From NCBI GenBank assembly GCA_963978905.1, contig OZ022259.1, positions 30,729,994 through 30,793,993 of the forward strand: a stretch of 64,000 nucleotides of DNA. The letters run 5' to 3'. Source of the stretch: Trichostrongylus colubriformis (taxonomy: Eukaryota > Nematoda > Chromadorea > Rhabditida > Trichostrongylidae). Shown here piece by piece: positions 23,001-32,804 of this stretch (position 1 is its first letter; the number at the start of each line of letters is the position of its first letter). The position numbers were made by a program, and so were the translations under genes. The notes beneath the pieces are model-generated. The model was not told where the DNA came from, searched no databases, and saw only the letters and a list, made by a program, of their open reading frames with translations.

Positions 23001-24090
23001 AAACATTACCCCTCAAGCGGGCCAAGTAGTACTCTTACAAGACCCTTTCCAACCACGTAATAACTGGAAACTCGCAAAGATCCTGAAGTTACTCCCCTCA
23101 CAAGACGAGCAGACACGGAGTGTAGAACTCCTCCTTCCCAATAGACATTCGATCATCAGGCCTATAACGGCCCTCGTTCCTCTCGAACTGGGAGGGGAGT
23201 GCACTGAACGTGCTAGCGAAATAGCCCCGGCTCTACACAGCACATTAACGCACCGGAACACACACGTCGCAGCACCTCCGCAAACACCAGCCAAACAGGG
23301 GTTACGAGCGAGGACCACGAATAAAAACTACCCATACAACGAAGACGAGTACGAAATTAACGTTATCGATTCGTCACAAAGTATAAACCCTATTTCCAGG
23401 ATGCAAGCGCCCGTGGAAAGCAAAATGATCACCATGGAAACGATTGCCAAGTTCATGCAGAATACAGTGCAGAAACTCGAACAACTCGCTACCCAGCAGG
23501 AGAAAAATACCGAACTGATACTGAATGCGCAGATAAACTCCATGGTTCAAATACAGAAGGCACTCAACCTGACCAGTACTGACCGAAACGGAAACATAAC
23601 CGTCGAACCAGACGCAGTAACACGCGCACGAAAGAGACTACAAGAGTTGGAACACGTTAAAACCAGAACGTTTGCAAAAAAGCGAACTCTTCTCAGGCGC
23701 CATGACGACAACAAGCCGAAATGTGGATTCTGCAGATCAGTAGGCATGCACGATTCTGACGGATGTTACAAGTACACAACCGCTAAGTCGCGAAAGGAAG
23801 TACTTGCCAATGCGGCTTTATGCGAGAATTGTTTGAGACTCTGTCCCAAGCCGTGCAAAGCAAACACGATGTGCGATTACTGCGGAGCCACGAATCACAA
23901 TACAGCGATTTGTGAGGCACCTGAAGAAAAAAGGCGATGTCTTCAAACCGTGAGAGAATGGGAACTCTTAGGAAAACCTCCATGCACCGAAGAAGCCTCT
24001 TCCGCCGACATCTCGGACGTCTTTACGGGGCCCCAGTGTGCTGACGCACTATCGTGGGCCGAGGAGTCATCGATCAAATCCGTGGTTTAG
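17023..24090 (+). pseudogene. BEL/Pao gag-pol polyprotein, interrupted by a MITE
   Basis: One frame encodes, in order: a DUF1759-type gag region (LQIPTFSGNKREWDSFW, near residue 168); three CCHC-type zinc knuckles (about 363-423); aspartic protease (LLDTGSQLSF, Asp 529); reverse transcriptase (ADIEKAFLQVHL near 867, YVDN near 948); RNase H (FSDAS, KLELNAL, LLSDSEIALNWL); integrase with an HHCC zinc finger and catalytic aspartates in GFDLFGPL and TCDNAP. The frame is open to the MITE at 21799, where a stop arises at 21958. It resumes at 22549 with the catalytic-glutamate region (WKGGFYERLI), then a DUF5641-type domain (GQVVLLQDPF). An extra 270-residue extension with a coiled coil and cysteine clusters follows. 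The stop lies 18 codons inside the 3' LTR. Without the insert the frame would be 2105 residues with no other visible break. Confidence 0.93.
21799..22546. mobile_element. 748-bp Tc1/mariner-type MITE inside the BEL integrase
   Basis: Inverted termini beginning CAGGGGGTGCCAAAAA and continuing to AGTAATTTTG are flanked by TA on both sides (21797-21798, 22547-22548). No transposase is encoded. Element plus one TA is 750 bases, so the reading frame on the far side is unchanged, but stop codons inside end translation. A longer relative is at 47316-49636; both ends align with it, including GCCCACGGCTCACATC and TTGGCCCTTCGGTTC. Confidence 0.93.
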
Positions 24091-24772
24091 ATGATCGCGC
24101 GCCAAGGCGGGAACGAAACCGATATAAATCAAGAGCCGTCGCCGTGTACATGTCGTTCGCCTTGCCATTGATTTGGATCATTGTTCCTGCCTCTTTATCT
24201 CATGATTAGCATTCTCGTTGTTCTTGTTCGTAGTTACTCTTCACATAACCCGATTCACACCATGTCTGTTGAAGCGTGGGATTTGTCCACTAACCTCTTA
24301 TTGCAATTCTGCTCACGTGTTCTCATTTACCTAACCAAAGGAGATCCATTTGTCAATTCGAGTATTAGCCATCAAGATTATGCTGTTGCCTTACGGTTAG
24401 CTATTTTTGCATAGACGTTGCTAACATTGCCATGTATTTTGTTGACCTCATCATCATATCTCATGCTCATAGAAGTATCTCATTAATTGGTGCCGATGTA
24501 TTCTAATCGAATTCGTGTTCGTTATACGTTCGAAGTTATCAATAAAAGTTTAATTACCCAAGTTTGAGGTGTCGACCTTGTGGTGAGGCCACGACTATCT
24601 GTTGGTTGCGTGTTGCTTGTTGTGTGTGAAGTTGTCCCGTTACAGTCAAATCCACTGAGCCATCAACGATTGCGGCAGGACATTTCAACCAGGAAGCCAA
24701 GGTTGGTTTACTGTCCCTCAGCTTCATCTTGACACAGACACGTACTCTCTCGGGGGCAACACACTCACAACA
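24037..24772 (+). repeat. 3' LTR of the BEL/Pao element
   Basis: Same length as the 5' LTR, with one visible substitution. The polyprotein frame ends inside it at 24090. Right after it comes the CAGGA target duplication. Confidence 0.95.
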
Positions 24773-25018
24773 CAGGAAGAGGTTGCAAGCTTCTCACAAA
24801 AAAAGGGGTTCCTGTTCAGTGGAACAACTGAACATCAAGCTTGTAGTTATGGTCCGTAGCTATTCTGTTTAACGAACTTCCCTCCTTGTTTCGTGGAGTC
24901 ATGGCGACCTCACCGGCGTGTACCCTCCAAAAAAAAACGTGACCCACATTCTATGACCAGTCTTGGTCCCTGTTTTCTAATTGATGGGTGGCGCACACCC
25001 CCCCCCCCTTTTTTTTTT
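24773..25018. other. Short spacer with homopolymer runs
   Basis: No gene is seen. It holds a C(12)-T(10) run at about 24999-25018 next to repeat R1. Confidence 0.4.
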
Positions 25019-25485
25019 AAAGGAACCGGAAGGGGGTCCGAAACAAGAGAAACATACAAAGAAATGAGCATTTCGTAACGAACGCAGAAGGCTAGAAGCG
25101 ATAATCGGTGAAAAAACCCGAACTCAAAAGTGCATCGCTGCGGTGTGTATTCGCGCCTCATTCGCATCATCGCACTGGCGTTCCGAGTTGTCCGCTGTAG
25201 GAGACGGCCGCGGGCCAACTTTAGTTGTAGCACCTGACTCCCAGCGTAGTGGAGCGGCCATTCCCAACTACATTAACATTCATGTAAGTACATCTAGAAA
25301 CAATATAAGAAAGAACAAAGGAGAAGGTAAAAGGAATGAACAACTTTATAATGGAAACATCTTCTCTTGGCACCATGCCAAGGCGTCAAATTGGCGAGTT
25401 TGTGCAATGGCGGCCACTTGAACTCGTCCACACTACGTCTGTTCTACCGTAAGCCAAAATTACTCCCTTACGGTGTCTTTAAAGC
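25019..25485 (+). repeat. Dispersed repeat R1, copy 1
   Basis: Starts AAAGGAACCGGAAGGGGGTC and ends near CTTACGGTGTCTTTAA. It matches 35308-35770 in the same orientation and 44150-44995 in reverse. Frames across it are shared by the copies only because the DNA is shared. The family is probably a non-autonomous DNA transposon, but I cannot fix its ends. Confidence 0.8.
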
Positions 25486-26448
25486 GAGTATCCTTTTAGA
25501 GGCCGTTAGAACAGTCCATTAGATGATGATTATTATTACTAGATATGGAGAATCCTATCATTGAAGTCCTTCGCTTTAGACGTAAGGATCCACAGGATCT
25601 CGTTGACCCTGCCTCGTTACTGAAAGTGTTTTCACAGTGATACCCTCTCTTTAAAATATCCACTTACTTTCTCGCAGTTGCCCATGATTTGGGTTGATTT
25701 TCTGCCTTCCACTTCACTTTCATAAATGGTTCTACAATCGGTTAATTAATCGATTATTGTTGACAATGATGGCGCGGTCGATCACTGTCGTCCTTGTACT
25801 GCCGAGCACTCTGTGGTGTTTTCGTTCAGTTTGTTTTCTTTCACTGCCCGTCGGTGGTCGGTTTGAACGCCATTGATCAGTAACGCTGATCGATACCATC
25901 CCTATCTCTCCACTGACTTTCCTTTCCAGACACTCGCAGACGTTGAATTCACTTGAGGATCGTATGAAACCTTCCAGGAATCCCTTTCTTTTTTTTGTGG
26001 TCTTACGTTTGAGAACAGTAGGAAGTTAAATGAACCGTTCTGGAAGTTTTTTTTCCTGTAGATAGCAGTTTTGTCGATGGTATTGCGAGAGCGGCTGGAC
26101 GCAATTTCTGTAATTGTCTGTTGTGTGTGTGCGACTGACTATAGTCTTCTAAGCAATAGCTTTTACAACACGTTGTAACATCTAGCCCCTTCCTTAACAG
26201 TTAAACCCTTGCGTTTCGTATAATAACAGCGCTCCAACACCAAATATATGGATCTATTCCAGCTTTTCTACAATGTCTGGAAGGATCATCTAAATAGGCC
26301 ACGTTCATGGCCATCGTTATGGCCGCAACGGCGCGTAGGCGCTCCGGCTTCTACCCTGCGACTTCGAAACGGCGTGGCCAGCCAGACGATAACTAGCTAC
26401 AACTTTCATTCGCCATCGCCGACACACACATGTGCCAATCATGATGTC
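25486..26448. other. Intergenic, nothing recognised
   Basis: Both strands lack a frame with splice context or a known motif. The sequence has many T runs and short direct repeats (GATCGATACCATCCC-like). Confidence 0.4.
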
Positions 26449-26680
26449 GGGTCAAATCAAGTCGGAGGGGGGGGGACGCAACTTTGCGTCAAATTTTCAC
26501 CGACGTCAAAGCTTCTTTCCCTCCCTAGGCTTAGGCTAAAGCAGATGAAACCTATGCTTTGACAGATGCTTTTCATGTGGAAGGAGAGGATATCAATTTT
26601 AGCTCAAGCCTAGGGAGGGAAAGGAGCTTCGACCTTGACGCAAAATTGCGTCCCCCCCCCCCCCCGACTTGATTTGACCC
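26449..26680. mobile_element. 232-bp MITE with 8-bp target duplication
   Basis: The element is almost a full palindrome with ends GGGTCAAATCAAGTCGG, flanked by ATGATGTC at 26441-26448 and 26681-26688. The interior repeats GACGCAACTTTGCGTC-like and CCTCCCTAGGCTTAGGCT motifs in mirrored order. An 8-bp duplication points to a hAT-like transposase, though that enzyme is not in the window. Confidence 0.88.
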
Positions 26681-29600
26681 ATGATGTCTATGAACGAGGC
26701 CTTAACGGCGGTTCACGGACATCTCTGAATAAATATGGAATTCGCGCAGTGATCGCGTCTGTAATTTTGCTGTTGTGTGCGTCCTCTCCATGCGATTCAC
26801 TCTCCACACAATTTCAGAGGGCTAAGCTCTGAGTTTTGGGCCGCCTTCATACTCTGTGGTGACAGGAGCTGCGGTGTCGTCGCCCGTGCCGCTCTACATC
26901 GCTGTGTATGAACCCAGCCGCATCCTGCAGGCGGCGGAAATGCCAGCACTTCACTTAAAAGCATTGCTAGGAGTAACTTCATCAGATTGTGATTAAAACA
27001 GAGAGAAGGAGCGGAATGAAACGGCCATAAATGCGCGAAAAAAAGAGCCTGGAGACCCTTCTCCCTTTTCGTTCCTCTGCACCACTAGCCTATGGGGGTA
27101 GATGCAGGCGGGCGAGGGGCTAGGTCAGTAGCCGTGAACGTTGCCCCACTCTCGCTGCAACTCACCACGGATGTAAGGCAGCGTGACTGACAATGTTGCA
27201 GCATCGCGATGAACACTTGAAATGGGCTTTTTCAATGCAAGTTTCATCACTGATAATGTTTTCTAGGCTGCAATGATATAATAGTATACAGAAAGTGTTT
27301 TCTGGTTCCCGTTTCCTCCTTACCCCTGGCGGCGCCTCTAATAATCACTAGATGCTGCGTCAGCTTTTGTTCTTTATCCTCTGCGCTCGAGCCCGTTGGA
27401 TGTATTTGGTTCTCAGGCGGTTCAATTCGTCGTCGTTCATACATCTGCGCTCTAGCTCGATGGGTAGGGATGCATGGAAGGGAGCTTATTATATTCCAGA
27501 GCAGCACCACACTTGCAATACACAAGAACAATACCCACTCCTTCTTGTCCTGGCCTTCAACCCTCCATTGCTGTATGATATACTTATTCAACACCTCAAC
27601 AAAGTAAGTGCGCCGTTAGACAACGCTGTTTTGTGATTCTGCGATTTTGCGATTTTCCGGTGCCGCGGCTCCACTTGCGAAATTTCAGCATTGAAAAATT
27701 TCAAGGTCACGGAGTCACATGCGAAAGTGCGACATTGAAAGTCGGGAAGTCTGTGGTCAGCCGGACTCAAATAGTCACTTTGCATGAGGTTAATGCGTAG
27801 CTTACTACAGGTGCAGTGAATCCTACGGTCACTAGACGTTCACTGATAAGCATCCTTCATCGTAGTCGCACCATTTCGAATGTTTATGTTGAAAGCTATC
27901 GTACGGCCGCTGAATTCGTTGCTCCTCTTGAACGGTAAACGTTTTGAGTCTGTTGATGATCTGGTTTTTGAGCAGTTTCTTCCTGGTATCAGCAAGGAGG
28001 CACTGTGCTGAATTTGAAAAAGAATTTGGAGAAAGTTCCTGGTGAGACTTCTTCAGATGGCCATTATCGTTGTTTTTGTACGGCAGCCGGCTGTCTGCCC
28101 CCCCCCTCCCACTAGTGGAATCGAAATCGATTTGTCAGTTGACAAAATTGCCTCCCCTTTAATCGAGCAAACCTGTTCCAAGTGTAGCAGTGCTTTCCGT
28201 CAATATCTTGTCCATTTGCAGCTGTTTTTCAGCATTCATCTATGCCACATCATCAAATTTTAGGCTGTAGGGCTATCTTTAATTCCTTCCTCAATCAGCT
28301 CAGTGCAGATTGCATCTCTTAACCAAAAAAAAGAGTAGGTTTGTAGACAGAAGCATTCAGGCGTCCTACCATAGAACTACTAAATTTTGACTTAGAGATG
28401 CCGTTGCCATCGATAGCTATTTTCGTGCCGGTCGAAGAACGATCACAACACGCCCGTTTCTCGCGCAGATACCCGTCCGTTATGGTCGAGGCATAACGGT
28501 CGGTGGTTTAGCCACTCTCATCGATTCAGACGTTTTCTCTTTTTCGATCGGGTTTTCTACCATTCTAGAACATTGCTTGGAGCTATGTGGACAGCGAGAC
28601 CGGTTCTGGTTCAGCTCTTTTGCTTTTCCCTGGAGCTTTTTTCTTTACAGGCTGAGATAAAGCTTCTGGTTTGCTATTATGTTGTCTAATTGTTCCCTGT
28701 CTTTATTGAATTGTTTTGATTTTGCTGAAATATTCATTGACCTGAATGCCTCTTCCTCATGTTCACATGGCGTCTGTCTTTTGAACTTTTCCCACCCTAT
28801 GAGTCGCCAGGAATCCAAATGGAAGTGTCGAAAGTCCTTTTTCTTGGGGAAAGATGTGTTGCTATCTTATGTAGTATTGTGGATCGAACCCGTCTGAGCC
28901 TTTCTTCTTCTTTATTTTGAAAGCTGGTTTCGTGGCTTTGCTTGAGATGCAAAAAATACTATTTTTCTGGTTGGTGATTTAATCACAAAAGCATTCCACT
29001 TCCATTTTCAGAATTCGACATCAAAGTAAAGAAGTTTTTTGAAAACATCTTTAGCGGTTTTATCGCTGCAGTCGATTGAATAGTACCTCCAAAACCTGCT
29101 ATGATAGTGGCGAATTAAAAAAAACAGCGAACGATGAAAACCGACTAGCATTTCCGACCCACTGATCGAATTTTTTAAGCGATGGCGCTTCTTATTCGGA
29201 GACAGTTGCGTCGCGCTGTTGATCGATTAGATCCTTTTATCGGCCTATTCTTCTCCGTGTTATTTTCCATTCCGCTCAGATTTTGCGGCGTCGCTACTAG
29301 AGCGACTTTGAGATCTTGCATTACCGCAACATCGCGTGCGGAGCCGCGACACCGCAAGGTCGCAAATTCGCAAAATCGCGAAGCCACACGGCGGCGTGAC
29401 ACTTACATCCCCTAAGAATCCATTTCCCATGTATTCATTTGTATAATTTACTGCAGCAACTTACTGCATTTGTTCTCAGCTGTATGTTGTAGTTATCGGT
29501 TTTGTTGACAACTGTGAGCCCTGAGGGATTTGAGGTGCTCGAGCAGCTGTTCATTGTTGTCACTTGCACCAAATCAATTCTCGTTTCTGACAGCTGACCA

Positions 29601-31076
29601 CTTTCTCTAAGGTTTTCCTCGATACTTCATTCTCATCGTGTTCCTCAGCCCCATTTCCTTACAGTAATGAGAAGTGATTTTTGAAATCTGTAAAAGCTCC
29701 TTTGACACTATATCTCTTTGGATGTTTAGTTAGTTGCTGATTATTTAAAAGATACTTCTTTTGTTTTTTTTTTGTTTTGCCCAGGTATACAAGTACTGGT
29801 ACGGAATTTAGAGCCGTATAGAAAGATAGACCATTGTCAAATTTTACATGCGCCTCATGGGAGCGGGTATATCAGAAGCCACAAATTTTCAAGAAAGCTG
29901 CAAATGCTTGCTCAGGTCATGGCTCGAAAATAACAGCGTTCTTTACAAATTCTTTTTGCATGTCTATTCAGACACTGCCTTAATCCCATTGTATGGATTT
30001 TCGGCTCCTCCAACAGGATGTGGAACCCAGCCACTAATATGTCAGCGATTTTATCCTCTCAGGTAAATACATCCCATACCCGAGAGGTGTAAAGATCACT
30101 TAAGTGGTGTTGGCTGGCTCAGGTAAATAAGTTTCGACAGTCGTGGGTTGACTGCACTTGCGAATTCGTAATATTCGACTCACGAGCGCCTGACCAGCGC
30201 TGTCTGCTCATCTTTCCATAGCCGTTTTTCTCATGTCTTCAAAATTCAGATTCAGGTCACCTCAGTGTGAAGTTCGTAGGATGAAACAAACGTGGGCGAA
30301 TTGACATCCCCCCACTTCTCCTCAGTGCAAGTAATCTTTTCAACGAGCACAACGGGAACGTGATTTTCTCGACTCTCACTTCCCGGCCATCCTCCCGCAG
30401 CTGCCACTGCGCTCCCTCTGACACGGTGCGACTTACAAACCCTTATCTGTATCACCTTTTCGATTTTTTTTTGTGGAAGGCTCTGCTTTACGGGCTCATC
30501 TTTCCACTGTGATGGCTGTCATATATATTTTAGCACAATCTTCCACGCTGTTTCGGAGACTTGCTCTCTTGGGTTTGAGGCTTTTCACTTTTCGAGAATA
30601 CCTCTCGAATCTAGTCTTTTCTTTGACTCTTCCACATTTGTCATGAAGCACTTATCATGATGATCGCAAATTCGCATGGGGCCGCTTACGAAATGTTTGT
30701 GTGCCACTAAGACAGAAAATTTGCGTGGCCGCGTGTGGCGAACAACACGATGGATGGAAGGTGAGCGCGCCGGATCAATCAGTCTTAGAGAGAGTCCAAA
30801 ATGAAGCGTAGCCACCGTCACCGTTTTAAGCCGAACGTATAACGCCGCACTACTCCGCGTCCACCACGTTCGTTCTGAACTCTGTGACGCGACTTTTCTG
30901 TCCCAGAGGCCCATTTCTTCTCTCTTGTGGTTAGTGAACGTGACAAGACAGATCCTGCTGGCCGTAAATTTGTTACCACCGTAATTCTGTTCAAGTTTGG
31001 AAGAAATTCTTTCTCCTCTAAAGTAACTCAGATGAAATATACGCTCGAGTATACAAACTGAAGGTCAATCAATGTG
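26681..31076. other. 4.4-kb intergenic region without a convincing gene
   Basis: Short open frames occur on both strands but none shows a conserved domain, a run of compatible exons, or a good start with signals. The least weak candidates overlap on opposite strands at 27247-27603. GC-rich snippets such as CGCAAATTCGCAAAATCGCG (29365) and GCGATTTTGCGATTTTCC (27640) resemble each other and are probably fragments of one repeat. Confidence 0.45.
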
Positions 31077-31205
31077 GGGGGAGGATAGGGGGGAGACGCA
31101 ACTCCTCACCGACGTCGAAGCTCCGTCCCTCCCCAGGCTTGGGCTAAAATTGATAGTCGCTCCTCTTACATGAAAAAGCATCTGCCAAAGCATCTGTGTT
31201 ATCGT
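31077..31205. repeat. Truncated GACGCAA-family MITE
   Basis: Only one half is present, from GGGGGGAGACGCAAC through CCTCCCCAGGCTTGGGCT to AAGCATCTGCCAAAGCATC. It stops where the next foldback element begins. Confidence 0.65.
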
Positions 31206-31233
31206 CGACAATCCCAACTTCCGCTGTGTTCAA

Positions 31234-31711
31234 AGGCACATTCCAAGATTATCAGGATATCACATCTCTTGCCGTGGATGGATAGTTGGACCCAAGCCAC
31301 GTAGACTGTACCTTTACTGAGGCGTGGGTGTCAGTTCCTGGAGCGTGCAGAGCCAAAGAATCTAGCGCAACAGCTCAGCCGCGCCCACCCCAGCTGGGTG
31401 TATGCCTTTACCCCTCACTCTTATCTTTGACATAGGTAGACCAGCTACTAGCCAAGATCTTGAAATTGGCAGTAAACCAATCGCCTCGTGAAGTAAACCC
31501 AAAGTGACCTGACTCCACACTAGGCACCGGAACACTTGCAGCACACTCCCTGCTGGGGTGGGCGGAGCCGAGCTGTTGCGCTAGATTCTTTGGTTCTGCA
31601 CGCTCCAGGAACTGACATCCACGCCTCGGTAAAGGTGCAGCCTACGTAGCTTGGGTCGAACTATCCATCCACGGCAGGAGATGTGATATCCCATAATCCT
31701 GGAATGTGCCT
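31234..31711. mobile_element. 478-bp foldback MITE, TTAA-type family
   Basis: Arms of about 170 bp (31234-31402, 31546-31711) are reverse complements, beginning AGGCACATTCC. The right flank is TTAA; the left is TCAA, a probable mutation of it. The ends match the elements at 45141-45656 and 54813-55126. Confidence 0.82.
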
Positions 31712-31717
31712 TTAAAG

Positions 31718-32781
31718 GACGCGTTACGTCCTTCGAACGTAATTACGCTGGGAACAAATTTACAGTTAGCGGAATCCGTCTAGTGCGAACGTGGGGTTTC
31801 TGGGCTCCGACACCAGGCGAAATCGTTCCACTACGGTCACGATTGGCGCCTTCAGACCCCACCCGCTGTTTCCGCGCTTTGAAATACCCCTTCGCCAAGC
31901 TGATGATTTGAAAGCAAATCGAAAACCGTTCGCTGTAGACCACACATGTAGTGATTGATCCTTAGTGGTGTATGATTACAAACGTTACGTGTATAGATTC
32001 TGTTCAAATAGTAAAGGCAGGAAACTCTGTTTCGTAATTAATAGAAATGGTTGATCACTTGCAGTTGTCCTCAGGTGCTGACATGTCACGTTTTTGTTTT
32101 TATTCATGGGTGACGTCATCTGTGTCTTTGCTAATGTGCCCTATTGGTGCAGTAGCATTCCTTCCTGCTTAAGTATACGTTTTTTCCATATAATGTCGTC
32201 TTATAAATACATATCGCTCCAGTCTGTGATCATTCGAATCGGTTTTTCTTCATGTAATCAAAAGGCAGCAGAAGCGATAATTCGATCACTCGGAAAACAC
32301 TAGTATTGATAAGCAATGTAATAAGGTTATGTAGATAGTACGACAGGGCCAAAAAAGTGCGTCCCTTTGATTCGGACGTCTTCTGTTGCGCTGAGCTCGT
32401 CAGTTATCGATCGAAGCCGTGCGGATCCGTGATGTGGCAAAGATAGCGGAGCTAAGTGATGCGCATGCTTGTGAGGGGGGTTCTTTCACTGATAGGCGAT
32501 CAACGTCGGACCTTATGAGCGTACACTTCGCCTTTCATTGCAAACTGCTCACCAGTTTTCCTTCACACTCAACCTTTTTCGTGCTCCCGAACATCCAGAT
32601 ATCGCTTCTGTTACATTTGACATTCATTTGACTGTCCCTTTTGCTCTTTTAGATTTTTCTATTGTATCACTTTTTGAGTCATTCCTTCGTTTCGCCACAT
32701 GTTTTTCGAGACGATATCACGTATATATCTATATCACATTTAAATTTACATCGTGCATGCTACACATGTCTACTTTTACAG
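31718..32781. other. Region upstream of mutase gene A
   Basis: No exon could be assigned. A TATATAT at 32722-32728 lies about 55 bases before the likely splice acceptor TACTTTTACAG (ending 32781) that precedes exon 1, so it may serve as promoter. Confidence 0.4.
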
Positions 32782-32804
32782 CCGGCCGCCTTCATTTCCC
32801 ACTA

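Larger units (their letters stand above)
15636..24772 (+). mobile_element. Complete BEL/Pao LTR retrotransposon carrying a MITE
   Basis: Two 736-bp LTRs (15636-16371, 24037-24772) begin TGTGCTGACG, end ACAACA, and are flanked by a CAGGA duplication (15631-15635, 24773-24777); five bases is usual for BEL/Pao. By eye the LTRs differ at one position (ACTGAACC versus ACTGAGCC), so insertion is very recent. The primer-binding site TGGTGCATCGGCC starts two bases inside the 5' LTR and fits the 3' end of tRNA-Gly(GCC). One long frame encodes gag and pol. The only lesion seen is a 748-bp MITE in the integrase. The intact family is probably active or was until lately. Confidence 0.96.
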
